Shown here: one piece after another, positions 26,939-35,261 of the stretch | Layout of the letters: each line of letters starts with the position of its first letter | Numbering within the stretch: position 1 is the stretch's first letter | Assembly (NCBI RefSeq): GCF_009908295.1 | Contig: NZ_JAAALO010000001.1 | Coordinates: 1 to 64,000, forward strand | Length of the DNA: 64,000 nucleotides | Source: Micromonospora rubida | Lineage (GTDB): Bacteria > Actinomycetota > Actinomycetes > Mycobacteriales > Micromonosporaceae | Reading direction: 5' to 3' | The notes under the pieces: model-generated | Told to the model about the DNA's origin: nothing | Database searches by the model: none | Seen by the model: only the letters and a program-made list of their open reading frames with translations | Position numbers and translations under genes: made by a program

Positions 26939-29900
26939 ATGGAACGGACCGCGTATCCGCAGTTCAAGCGGGTCGTGTCTGCCCGTGAGCTGCGGGAGAC
27001 GTTTACGCCGACAATCGACGAGATTCGCTGGGCTAGGGAGAAGACCCGTTCAGAACAGCATCTGCTTGCCCTGGTCGTGTTGTTGAAGGCGGTTGCCCGG
27101 CTGGGGCATTTCCCCGTTCTGTTCGAGGTGCCGATCGCGATCGTGGAGCATGTACGCATCGCGTTGGAGCTCAAGCCGGACATCGAGCCAGGACATGACT
27201 CGGACCGGACCCTGCGGTTTCACAAGTCGCTGGTCCGCGAGCGGCTGGGTATCACCTCTGACCCAGAGCGGGCTAGGGCGGTGGCCGAGGCGGCGATCCG
27301 GGAGGCGGCCAGGACGAAGGACAATCCTCCGGACCTGATCAATGTGGCGTTGGAGGAACTGGTCCGGGCCCGGCTGGAATTACCTGGTTACACCACGTTG
27401 GATGAGATGGTCGGGACGATCCGTACGCAGGTCAACACCGCCGTGTTCGCGGGGATCGCCGCTCGGATGAGCGGTCCGGCCGCCGATGAGGTGGATGCGT
27501 TGCTGAAGGTGGACCCGATCCGGCGGCGTAGCCAGTTCGATCAGGTCAAGACGGTGGCCGGCGCGCCGACCGTGGGCAACGTCAAGGACCACGTGAAGCA
27601 TCTGGCCTGGCTGGACGCGCTCGGCCCGACCGAGGAGTGGCTGGAAGGGGTACCTCCGGCGAAGGTGGCTCATTTCGCCGGCGAAGCCAGCCAGACCGAT
27701 GTCGCTGACTTGGGCAAGTACGGCACCGCCCGCAGACAGGCGCTGATCGTCTGCTTGGTCCACACGGCCCGGGTGCGGACCCGCGATGAGGTCGCGGCCA
27801 TGTTCTGCAAGCGGATAGCCGCTATTCACAAGAGAGCCAAGGAGCCTCTCGAATCGATCCGTGAGGCGTCTCGGGCGGAGTCCGAGCGGCTGCTGGACAC
27901 GTTCGGGGAGGTCCTGGCAGTGGTCCGGGAGGCGTTGGGAGTGTCCGCCGAGGACCAGGTCGTCGGGGAGACTAACGTCCCGGACTCGGTGTGTGTACAG
28001 ACGGGGCGCATGGTGCTGGGCGCCCTCGCCCAGGCCGGTGGCGTGACCGCGTTGACCAGCACGCACGAAGAGGTGTCGGCGCACCACGGCAACAACTACC
28101 TGCCGTTCGTGGAGAAGTATTACCGGGGCAGCCGGGCAGCGCTGTTCCAGGTGCTCGACGTGCTCGACTTCCAGCCCACCAGCTCCGACCACAGCTTGTT
28201 CAAGGCGCTGGAATTTCTACGCGCCAACCGTTCCCGCAGCGGGGAGCACCTGTCGACGAAAGTCGGCGAGAAGCACGGCAAGGACATCCATCTGGACCTG
28301 TCGTTCACCTCGGAGAACTGGCGGAAGATCCTTCTTGATGGGCGGCGGCCCGGACGGATCGTGCGCCGGCATTTCGAGGCGTGCGTGTTCTCGTACCTGG
28401 CTTCCGAGCTGCGTAGCGGCGACATGGCCGTGGTCGGGTCGGAGTCATACGCCAATTTCACTGATCAACTGCTGTCGCCGGCCGAGTGTGAGCCGTTGAT
28501 GGCCGAGTACTGCCGGGAGGCGGGATTGCCACCCGATGCCGCCAGCGCGACCGCCGAGTTGCGGGGCCCGACTGGAGCAGACGGCGGTGAGGGTCGACGA
28601 GGGGTACCCGGGCAACGCTGATCTGGTCTTGTCCGAGGGCCGCCCGGTCCTCAAACGCCGTAAAGGCAGAGAGCGACGCCAATCGGCGTTGAATCTGGAG
28701 GCGGCGATCCTGGACCGGCTGCCTGACCGAGGCATCCTGGACGTGCTGACCCGCACCGCGTACCTGACCGGGTGGACCCGCCATTTCGGGCCGCCGTCTG
28801 GCAACGATCCGAAGATCAGGGATGCGCTGGGCCGGTACGTGCTGCTGACGTTCACCTACGGGGCGAACCTCGGTCCGGCGCAGGTGGCCCGGCACATGGC
28901 TGGCAAGGAGAAGGTGTCGGTGCACGAGCTGTCCACCGCGAACAAGCACGCCAACGCCAGGAAGATCCACTCTGCGTCGGTTGATGTCATCAACGCTCAC
29001 GCCGCGTTGGACATGACCCTGCTGTGGGGTGACGGGACCAGGGTCGGGGCGGACGGCACGCAGATGGATACCTGGTCGGACAACCTCCTCGCGGAATCGC
29101 ACATCCGCTATGGCGGGTACGGCGGGATCGCCTACCGGCACATCTCCGACAACTACATCGCCCTGTTCTCCCATTTCATCCCGTGTGGCGTGTGGGAGGC
29201 GGTCTACATCCTGCAAGGGCTGCTGGAGAACAAGAGCGACGTGCGGCCCACCGAGATCCACGCCGACACCCAGGGCCAGTCGCTGCCGGTCTTCGGACTG
29301 GCTCACCTGCTGGGGTTCGAGCTGCTGCCGCGTATCCGAAACTGGCAGGATCTGACCCTGTACCGGCCCGGCCGCGACACTCGCTACGAGCACATCGATT
29401 CCCTTTTCGGCGCGGACGCGGTGGACTGGAAGCTCATCGAAACCCACTGGGACGACCTGATGCGCGTGGTCGTGTCAATCCGCGCCGGGAAGATTTCCTC
29501 AGCGACGCTGCTGCGCCGGCTGGGCACCGAGTCGCACCGCAACCGCACCTACCGGGCGTTACGCGAGGTCGGCCGCGCGGTGCGCACCATCCGTCCTGCT
29601 GCGCTACCTGTCCGAGCCTGAGCTGCGCGAGGGCATCACCGCGGTCACCAACCGGGTCGAGGCGTTCCACGGGTTCGCCAAATGGCTCTCGTTCGGTCAC
29701 GACGGCATCCTGGCCGACAACGACCCAGACCAGCAGGAGAAGGTCGTCAAGTTCAACGAGCTCCTCGCGAACTGCGCGATCTACTCCACTACCCTCGATA
29801 TCACCACCGCCGCCAACGAGCTGATCGCGGCCGGCTGGCAGGTGGATTCCGGGGACCTGGCCACCATCACCCCGTACGTCACCAGCAAGATCCGCCGATT

Positions 29901-30000
29901 CGGTGATTGGAAACTTGACCTCACCCCACCACTGGCGACCCTGCCCGTGGCGCTCGACCTCGCCCCGGTGGAGCCGATCCGGATCCGTGCGGGCTCGTGA
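26939..30000 (+). pseudogene. tnpA: Tn3-family transposase gene, two frameshifts
   Basis: Read across three frames it gives about 1020 residues, full length for a Tn3-family transposase. Frame A (26939 to about 28565) has the DUF4158-type N-terminus (ERTAYPQFKRVVSARELRE, LLKAVARLGHFP) and ends in YCREAGLPPDAASATAELR. Frame B (about 28565-29590) continues ARLEQTAVRVDEGYP and holds the first two catalytic Asp residues (GDGTRVGADGTQ and HADTQGQSLPVFG). Frame C (about 29592-30000) continues VLLRYLSEPELREG and holds the catalytic Glu in NRVEAFHGFAKW. Each shift is one extra base: in the GGGG run at 28563-28566 and in the CC at 29591-29592. Removing them restores the family sequence. Either the gene is dead or both are sequencing errors. 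Confidence 0.9.
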
Positions 30001-30195
30001 CATCTGTCCCGGCCAGCGCCACGTGCTGCGCCGGCCGGGCTTCATGCCCAACCCGGTGGACGCCGCCCGGGCCCAGTGCTTGGGTACGGGACCCCTGCCG
30101 CAAAGTAACCCTGAGTAACTTTGGTTGACGCTGCCATGTCGCCACTCCTGCGGTGTCGAGCTTGCCGACATGTCGGGAGATCGCGTCTTTCCTAT
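30001..30195. other. 195-bp spacer between transposase and efflux gene
   Basis: Between the stop of tnpA and the stop of the convergent efflux gene. CATGTCG (30135-30141) and CGACATG (30166-30172) form a 7-bp dyad with a 24-base spacer, and AGTAAC recurs near 30105-30118. It may hold a terminator or the scar of an earlier rearrangement. No gene is seen. Confidence 0.3.
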
Positions 30196-31761
30196 TCATG
30201 GCGCCATTGTGCGGGTCGTGGCCGTGCCGACGGCGTGTTCTGGGTGCCGGCTGACGGGTGCCGGTGTGGTCGCAGCCGGCCCCGGATGCGCTCTACCGGT
30301 TTTTCTTCGAGGCAGGAACATGGCGAGTGGGAGGAGAAGGACCGCGAACCCGACCGTCCACCAGAAGGTTTTCGCGAACGCGTGAGTGAGGATCTCCGGG
30401 GATGCGCCGCCGCTGGCCTGGTCATTGATCTGCTGTTGAAGGATCACAGCGACCAGCGCGGTGCCGAAGGACGCGCCGACACGCTGGATCACGTTGGTGG
30501 CGCTGGTCGCACGAGGGATCGCGGAATGTGGTAGCTGGTGATACGCCGCTGCCATCGTCGGGATCCCCACCGCACCCAGGCCGATGCCGCGCAGCACCAG
30601 AGACGCGGTCAGGAGAACGTCGTTTGGGTCGGACGGTAGCTGGGTGTAGGCGAGTGTGCCGGCGGTGGTGATCAGCGCTCCGACAGCTACCAGCGGTCTG
30701 GCGCCGATCCGATCGGCCAGTGGGCCGACGACGGCCAGGGCGAGGGCCGTGCCGACGCCTTGAGGGGCGAGCGTGAGGCCCGTGGCGAGCGCGTCGAACC
30801 CGCGGGCCTGTTGGTAGTAGAGGGGCAGCAGGAACATTGGACCGTAGAGCGCCGCGCCGGATAGGAACATCAGCGCGGCTGACGCGCTGAACGAGCGGTG
30901 CCGGAACAGTCGTAGGTCGATGATTGGAGTCTTGGAGGTGCGTAGGGCGTGCATGACGAACACCACGAGGAGGGCGAGACCGATCGCGATGGGCACGAGC
31001 ACATCGATAGCAGCGAAGCTGGATTCCGCGCCCGCTTTGGACAGACCGTAGACCATCGCCACTACGGCCGGTGAGAGCACGGCGAGGCCAAGCACATCAA
31101 GCGGGGGGCGGCTTTGGGGCGGGTCGGCGGGCAGTTTCCACCAGGCCAGCACGAAGGCGAGTACGCAGACGGGCACGTTGATCAGGAAGATCCAGCGCCA
31201 CGGCAGGGCGTTGAGCATGAGACCGCCGAGCACTGGTCCGACGATGGGGACGAGGTTTCCGGGGATGGCGACCAGCGCCATGACCCGGCCGAAGCGGCGT
31301 GAGCCGGCTGCCTGCGCGAGGATGACTTGGGTCAGCGGCAAGATCATTCCGGCGCCGAGTCCCTGCACCACCCGGACGGCGATCAGGCTTTCCGCCGACC
31401 AGGCAGCTGCGCACAGCACTGAGCCGGCGAGAAACAGCGCCAGCGTGCACAGCCATGTCGCTTTGGCGCCGAAGCGATCGACACACCACCCGGTGAGCGG
31501 GATGACCAGCGCCATCGCGAGCAGGTACGCCGTGGACACCCACTGCACGGTGGAGACGGGCACTGCGAACGCCTGGCTGAGCTGATCCAGCGCGACGCTG
31601 ATGATGGTGGTGTCCAGCAGCGCGGCCATCGCACCAAAGAGCACGATCCCGGCGAGCCTGAGCAGCGCCGGATCCAGTCGATCCGTCGTCGGCGCGCCTG
31701 CCAGGTACTCCTCTCTCGTCTCCCGCTCGGTCACGCCTGTCCCGCCCACGCCCTGACTCAT
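30196..31761 (-). CDS. MFS efflux transporter, DHA2 (EmrB/QacA) family
   Basis: A 521-residue drug:proton antiporter with about 14 hydrophobic helices. Motifs are LDTTIISVALDQLSQAF at helix 1, WVSTAYLLAMALVIPLTGWCVDRFGAK (motif A), VRVVQGLGAGMILPLTQ and GNLVPIVGPVLGGLM (antiporter motif C). It would export hydrophobic or cationic toxic compounds. The ATG at 31761 (MSQGVGG) follows GGTGGGATC. It is divergent from the MarR gene. Two TGGCATGCCA palindromes lie between the two starts, so the pump is almost surely repressed by that MarR protein. It is cargo of the Tn3-family element. The C-terminal tail of about 35 residues is polar. Confidence 0.9.
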   Translation of the reverse strand: MSQGVGGTGVTERETREEYLAGAPTTDRLDPALLRLAGIVLFGAMAALLDTTIISVALDQLSQAFAVPVSTVQWVSTAYLLAMALVIPLTGWCVDRFGAKATWLCTLALFLAGSVLCAAAWSAESLIAVRVVQGLGAGMILPLTQVILAQAAGSRRFGRVMALVAIPGNLVPIVGPVLGGLMLNALPWRWIFLINVPVCVLAFVLAWWKLPADPPQSRPPLDVLGLAVLSPAVVAMVYGLSKAGAESSFAAIDVLVPIAIGLALLVVFVMHALRTSKTPIIDLRLFRHRSFSASAALMFLSGAALYGPMFLLPLYYQQARGFDALATGLTLAPQGVGTALALAVVGPLADRIGARPLVAVGALITTAGTLAYTQLPSDPNDVLLTASLVLRGIGLGAVGIPTMAAAYHQLPHSAIPRATSATNVIQRVGASFGTALVAVILQQQINDQASGGASPEILTHAFAKTFWWTVGFAVLLLPLAMFLPRRKTGRAHPGPAATTPAPVSRHPEHAVGTATTRTMAP

Positions 31762-31778
31762 GTGATCCCACCCCACTT

Positions 31779-31794
31779 TGTTGGCATGCCAACA
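31779..31794. promoter_or_regulatory. MarR operator 1, perfect palindrome
   Basis: TGTTGGCATGCCAACA is a perfect 16-base palindrome 18 bases upstream of the efflux pump start codon (minus strand). Repeated in part at 31806, it fits a MarR dimer site. Confidence 0.75.
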
Positions 31795-31805
31795 CTATGG
31801 CAAGA

Positions 31806-31824
31806 TTGGTGGCATGCCAACAAA
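31806..31824. promoter_or_regulatory. MarR operator 2, imperfect copy
   Basis: TTGGTGGCATGCCAACAAA shares the core TGGCATGCCA with operator 1 and lies 18 bases before the MarR start. The two centres (about 31786.5 and 31814.5) are 28 bases apart. Confidence 0.7.
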
Positions 31825-31841
31825 ATCGTTAGCGTAAGATC

Positions 31842-32390
31842 ATGACCACCGAGACTGGCCCGGGTGGCGCACGCGCGCCGCACGTGGGGATAAGCGTCGC
31901 CGAGGCGCCGTTGAGCTCGCTGCTACTGCAGGCCGTCCGCGCGCACGCTGCGGTCGCGACCGCGATGTTGCAACGCATTGATCTGGTCGCCCCGCAGGAA
32001 CTGGTGCTGCTGTTCCTGCAGGAGAACGGGCGGTCTCCACAGTCGGAGATCGTTCATTTCCTCGGGCGTGACCGGTCGACCGTCACCAACACCCTGCAGG
32101 CGATGGAGCGTGCCGACCTCATCACGCGCGCACCGTCTAGCACCGACAAGAGAACGATGATCGTCGCTCTGTCGGGCAAAGGTCGGCGGTTGTGTCCCAA
32201 GGTCCGCGAGATCTGGTCCGAGCTTGAACGGCTCACCTTCGGTGGGCTGACCGATCAGCAGCGCGTGGGCCTCGCCCAGACGCTCGCCGAGGTCCGTCGT
32301 GGCCTGCCGGACCCGACGGCCCGTATCCGACGGAACCCGGCCGACGTAAGGCACGAGCCACCCAGGGAAGGACAGCACGATGAGCGCTGA
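31842..32390 (+). CDS. MarR-family transcriptional repressor
   Basis: A 182-residue winged-helix regulator. The helix-turn-helix and wing read PQELVLLFLQENGRSPQSEIVHFLGRDRSTVTNTLQAMERADLITRAPSSTDKRTMIVALSGKG, which is the MarR pattern with the D-K-R wing. Helices at both ends form the dimer interface. It is divergent from the efflux gene with two palindromic operators between them. Its end overlaps the ATG of the flavin reductase gene by 11 bases, so regulator and reductases are one operon. Such regulators commonly release DNA when bound by phenolic or quinone compounds; the ligand here is inferred only from the cargo. Confidence 0.9.
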   Translation: MTTETGPGGARAPHVGISVAEAPLSSLLLQAVRAHAAVATAMLQRIDLVAPQELVLLFLQENGRSPQSEIVHFLGRDRSTVTNTLQAMERADLITRAPSSTDKRTMIVALSGKGRRLCPKVREIWSELERLTFGGLTDQQRVGLAQTLAEVRRGLPDPTARIRRNPADVRHEPPREGQHDER

Positions 32391-32964
32391 GTACCACGGG
32401 ATTGACGGGCCGCTGCGGATCGCGGTCATCATCGCGAGCACCCGGACAGGACGCTTCGGCGAGACGGTGGGCCGCTGGTTCGTCACCCGGGCCGAGCAAC
32501 ACGACGATCTGAAACTCGACGTTATCGACCTGTATGACATCCCGCTACCGGACAACCTGGAGCAGACAGCGCAGGTGACGGCGTTCACCGCCCGCGTCGG
32601 CGCCGCCGACGCTTTCGTCCTCGTCACCCCCGAGTACAACCACGGCTACCCCGCCGCGCTGAAACGCGCGATCGACGCCGTCCGTTCCGAGTGGCAGGCC
32701 AAACCGGTGGGTTTCGTCTCCTACGGCGGACTGGCCGGCGGCCTGCGCGCGGTCGAACAGCTACGACAGGTCTTCGCCGAGGTGCACGCCGTCGGTATCC
32801 GCGAGACCGTCAGCTTCCATATGGCACACGACCAGTTCAACCCCCACGGGGAACTCAGCAACCCGCACATCGCCAACACCGCCGCCGCCACGCTCCTGCG
32901 GCACCTCACCTGGTGGGCCCAAGCGCTGCGCGCCGCCCGCGCCGCCCAGCCGTACCCCGCCTGA
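32380..32964 (+). CDS. NADPH-dependent FMN reductase family protein
   Basis: A 194-residue flavodoxin-like protein. The FMN phosphate loop is IIASTRTGRFGETVGRWF and the second flavin-contact region is FVLVTPEYNHGYPAALKRAID, both diagnostic of NADPH:FMN/azo/quinone reductases (ChrR, YLR011w type). FVSYGGLAGGLRAVEQLRQVF follows. It would reduce quinones or chromate-like electron acceptors by two electrons, avoiding radicals. GGGAAGGA precedes the ATG, which overlaps the end of the MarR gene. The quinone oxidoreductase gene follows after 25 bases. Confidence 0.9.
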   Translation: MSAEYHGIDGPLRIAVIIASTRTGRFGETVGRWFVTRAEQHDDLKLDVIDLYDIPLPDNLEQTAQVTAFTARVGAADAFVLVTPEYNHGYPAALKRAIDAVRSEWQAKPVGFVSYGGLAGGLRAVEQLRQVFAEVHAVGIRETVSFHMAHDQFNPHGELSNPHIANTAAATLLRHLTWWAQALRAARAAQPYPA

Positions 32965-32989
32965 TCACCCATTCCAAAGGAACAGCCCC

Positions 32990-33901
32990 ATGGTTACAGC
33001 GATCGCGTTCACCGCCTACGGCGGCCCCGATGTGCTACACCCGGTCGAGATCGATCTACCAACGCCCGCCGCAGGCCAGATCCGCGTCCGGGTCAAGGCC
33101 GCAGGCGTCAATCCCGTCGACGCCAAACTGCGGCGCGGCGACTTCGCCACAACCATGGCAGCCAACTTTCCGCAACGCCTCGGCAACGAGTACGCCGGCA
33201 TCGTTGACCACGTCGGCGACGACGTAGTCGGCCTCGTGATAGGAGACGAGGCTCTCGGCTCGGCCAGCGCCCAGAGCTACTGCGAGTACGTCGTCGTCGA
33301 TGCCGCCGACGCGGTGCGCAAGCCAGCCGCCATGCCCTGGACGGTCGCCGCCGGTCTACCCGCGGCCGGCCAAGCCGCCCACACCGCACTGCGCCAGATC
33401 GCCGTCAACCCCGGCGACACCGTCCTCATCCACGCTGCCGCCGGCGGCGTAGGCACCATCGCCGTACAGCTCGCCCGCCACTGGGGCGCCACCGTCATCG
33501 GCACCGCCAGCGAACACAACCACGACTACCTCCGCTCGCTCGGCGCGACCCCGGTCGCCTACGGAGACGGCCTCGTCGGCCGAATCCGCGCACTCGCACC
33601 CGAAGGCGTCGACGCCGCGCTCGACGCCATCGGCGGCGCCGCGATCACCGCCTCCCTCGCGCTCGTGCGTGACCGGCACCGCATCGGCACCCTGGTCGAC
33701 ACCGAAGCCGCGAAGACGTTCGGGATACTTCGCGTCGGCGCCCGCTCGACCGCCGCGCTGACGGAACTCGTCGCACTGTACGAAGAAGGCAGGCTACAGC
33801 TACCCATCCACGCGACGTTCCCACTCACGCAAGCCAGCCGCGCGCACCACGAGGTGCAGACCGGCCACGTCCGCGGCAAGGTCGTCCTGACGGTGGACTG
33901 A
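32990..33901 (+). CDS. zinc-independent MDR NADPH:quinone oxidoreductase (zeta-crystallin-like)
   Basis: A 303-residue medium-chain dehydrogenase/reductase. Signatures are VRVKAAGVNPVDAKLRRGDF, GNEYAGIVDHVGDDV, the coenzyme-binding HAAAGGVGTIAVQLARHWGATVIGTAS and the C-terminal HEVQTGHVRGKVVLTVD. No zinc-ligand cysteines are seen, which is the quinone reductase branch. AAAGGA precedes the ATG at 32990. With the flavin reductase and the efflux pump it makes a coherent module for reduction and export of a redox-active toxic compound, possibly a quinone antibiotic. This is inference from gene content. Confidence 0.88.
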   Translation: MVTAIAFTAYGGPDVLHPVEIDLPTPAAGQIRVRVKAAGVNPVDAKLRRGDFATTMAANFPQRLGNEYAGIVDHVGDDVVGLVIGDEALGSASAQSYCEYVVVDAADAVRKPAAMPWTVAAGLPAAGQAAHTALRQIAVNPGDTVLIHAAAGGVGTIAVQLARHWGATVIGTASEHNHDYLRSLGATPVAYGDGLVGRIRALAPEGVDAALDAIGGAAITASLALVRDRHRIGTLVDTEAAKTFGILRVGARSTAALTELVALYEEGRLQLPIHATFPLTQASRAHHEVQTGHVRGKVVLTVD

Positions 33902-33904
33902 CCC

Positions 33905-34069
33905 GGACGGCTACGGGAACTCATCGCCGCCGTCCGCCATGAGCTGGCCTCCGACCAGCGAGACCATTTCGATGCGCTGTTCGCCAACCTGCTCGATAAC
34001 CCGGTCGCGAGGGGCGGCTGTTCGATGAAGGTGATGGTGCTTGACCGCGACGGCGCAGCGGTCAGCTGA
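33905..34069 (+). pseudogene. short protein remnant after the quinone oxidoreductase
   Basis: An open stretch of about 54 codons, in the same frame as the preceding gene but after its stop, reads LRELIAAVRHELASDQRD, then HFDALFANLLDNPVARGG and MKVMVLDRDGAAVS before a stop. It has no start codon at its beginning. It looks like the end of some other gene joined here during assembly of the transposon cargo. I do not recognise the family. Confidence 0.4.
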
Positions 34070-34100
34070 CGCTTCACCAACGGGCTCGAAACGCCGATCG

Positions 34101-34202
34101 CCTACTTCAGATAACACTGATTATCTGAAGTAGGCTCCCGGCATGACTTCAGATAAAGCGTTGGCAGAGGATCATCAACCCCCAGAATCGACTTCAGATA
34201 AA
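34101..34202 (+). promoter_or_regulatory. TnpI-type internal resolution site (IR1-IR2, DR1, DR2)
   Basis: Four copies of ACTTCAGATAA are arranged as in the resolution sites of Tn4430/Tn5401. IR1 CCTACTTCAGATAA (34101-34114) and IR2 TTATCTGAAGTAGG (34121-34134) form a perfect 14-bp-arm dyad with spacer CACTGA. Direct copies ACTTCAGATAAA follow at 34146-34157 (DR1) and 34191-34202 (DR2), 45 bases apart. The DRs lie inside the recombinase reading frame and encode the repeated TSDK at residues 2-5 and 17-20. IR1-IR2 would be the crossover core and also cover the promoter of the recombinase gene. Confidence 0.85.
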
Positions 34203-35153
34203 ACGAACCCGGTCCTCGACCCCCCGCGCCGCGGACGCCAACCCGAACCACTACCGCTCCGGTTCGCCGGCACCCACGCCACCTACGTGGCCGCCCTGGA
34301 CAAGGCGACCATGCTCGACGACGACACCCACCGCGCCTACGCCTCCCGCGTACGCGGCTACCTGATCTGGCTCGACGGTGCCGACATCGACGGCGATCCC
34401 CTCACTCAGGCCCACGCCAGCGACGCTGCAGCGCGCGACTACCGCACCTATCTGCAGACGGTGGCCAAACGCAAACCCTCCACTATCAACACCGTCCTGG
34501 CTGCGATCGGCGACTTCTACATCCGCCGAGGCATGAGAGCGCCGGATGTCCGCCGCCTGGACCTGCCGCAGGCGGCCCCACGAGCGCTGTCCGACAAGGA
34601 CGTCACCCGCTGGCTGCGCACCGTGGAGCGCTGGGTTCACCCCCGCGACCGGGTACTCGCGCTGATCCCGTTCTACGCTGGGCTGCGCTTGGGCGAGGTC
34701 GTCGCACTGAACCTGGACGACATCCGCCTGTCCGCACGCAAAGGGTTGATCATCGTCCGGTCCGGCAAGGGCAACAAGTACCGCGAGGTCCCCGTGCACG
34801 AGCACGCGCAGCTGCGCACCGACCTTAAACTGTGGATCGATGACGAGCGACCCGACTGGACGGGCGCCGCCAACAGCGAAGCGCTGCTACTCAACCATCG
34901 CGGCGGCAGAATATCCGCCCGCGGCGCCCACGATATCCTCGGCGCCATCGCCGACGAGGCCCGCATCGATGACGAGTTCACCAGCCACGCCCTACGCCAC
35001 ACCTTCGGAACCAGACTCGTCCGCGACGGCCACGACCTCGTGCTCGTCGCCGAACTCATGGGCCACTCCCGCCTAGATCAAACCCGGCGCTACAGCTTGC
35101 CCAACCAAGCCGACCGTGAGCGCGCCATCAACAGCCTCCCAGTGGACCGCTGA
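34143..35153 (+). CDS. tnpI: TnpI-like tyrosine recombinase (cointegrate resolvase)
   Basis: A 336-residue recombinase with core-binding domain (about 45-140) and catalytic domain (about 148-330). Active-site residues are Arg182 (YAGLRLGEV), a Lys in SGKGNKYR (209-212), His282 and Arg285 (SHALRHTFGT), His308 (MGHSRLDQT) and Tyr317 (RRYSLP). Its position just inside the right end of a Tn3-family transposon, and the four-motif site around its start, identify it as the resolvase that splits cointegrates. The N-terminal 40 residues are polar and carry the TSDK repeat forced by the DR motifs. An ATG start with AGG upstream is used. The gene is intact although tnpA is not. Confidence 0.85.
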   Translation: MTSDKALAEDHQPPESTSDKTNPVLDPPRRGRQPEPLPLRFAGTHATYVAALDKATMLDDDTHRAYASRVRGYLIWLDGADIDGDPLTQAHASDAAARDYRTYLQTVAKRKPSTINTVLAAIGDFYIRRGMRAPDVRRLDLPQAAPRALSDKDVTRWLRTVERWVHPRDRVLALIPFYAGLRLGEVVALNLDDIRLSARKGLIIVRSGKGNKYREVPVHEHAQLRTDLKLWIDDERPDWTGAANSEALLLNHRGGRISARGAHDILGAIADEARIDDEFTSHALRHTFGTRLVRDGHDLVLVAELMGHSRLDQTRRYSLPNQADRERAINSLPVDR

Positions 35154-35173
35154 CCAGCAATCTCACACCTCTA

Positions 35174-35206
35174 TTGCCGGTTTCCGACGTACTCCGGTCG
35201 GCCCCC
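35174..35206 (-). repeat. right terminal inverted repeat of the Tn3-family element
   Basis: Reverse complement of 26782-26814 with one mismatch; it begins (from 35206 inward) with GGGGG and includes CGACCGGAGTACGTCGG. It lies 20 bases after the recombinase stop. Confidence 0.9.
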
Positions 35207-35261
35207 TTGGGGGGTGATCGTCGGGCCGGTCGGGGGAACCTGACCGGCCCGACGTCTACGG

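Larger units (their letters stand above)
26782..35206. mobile_element. Tn3-family transposon with TnpI-like recombinase and efflux/quinone-reduction cargo
   Basis: About 8.4 kb between near-identical inverted ends (26782-26814 and 35174-35206). It contains, in order, a Tn3-family transposase gene broken by two frameshifts (26939-30000), a DHA2 efflux pump (minus), a divergent MarR regulator with an FMN reductase and a quinone oxidoreductase, and a TnpI-like tyrosine recombinase with its resolution site (34101-34202). TTGGG at 26779-26783 and at 35207-35211 is a candidate 5-bp target duplication; a G-run makes the left boundary uncertain by two bases. Base composition is milder than that of its neighbours, which fits acquisition. 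It inserted directly behind folD. Confidence 0.9.
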
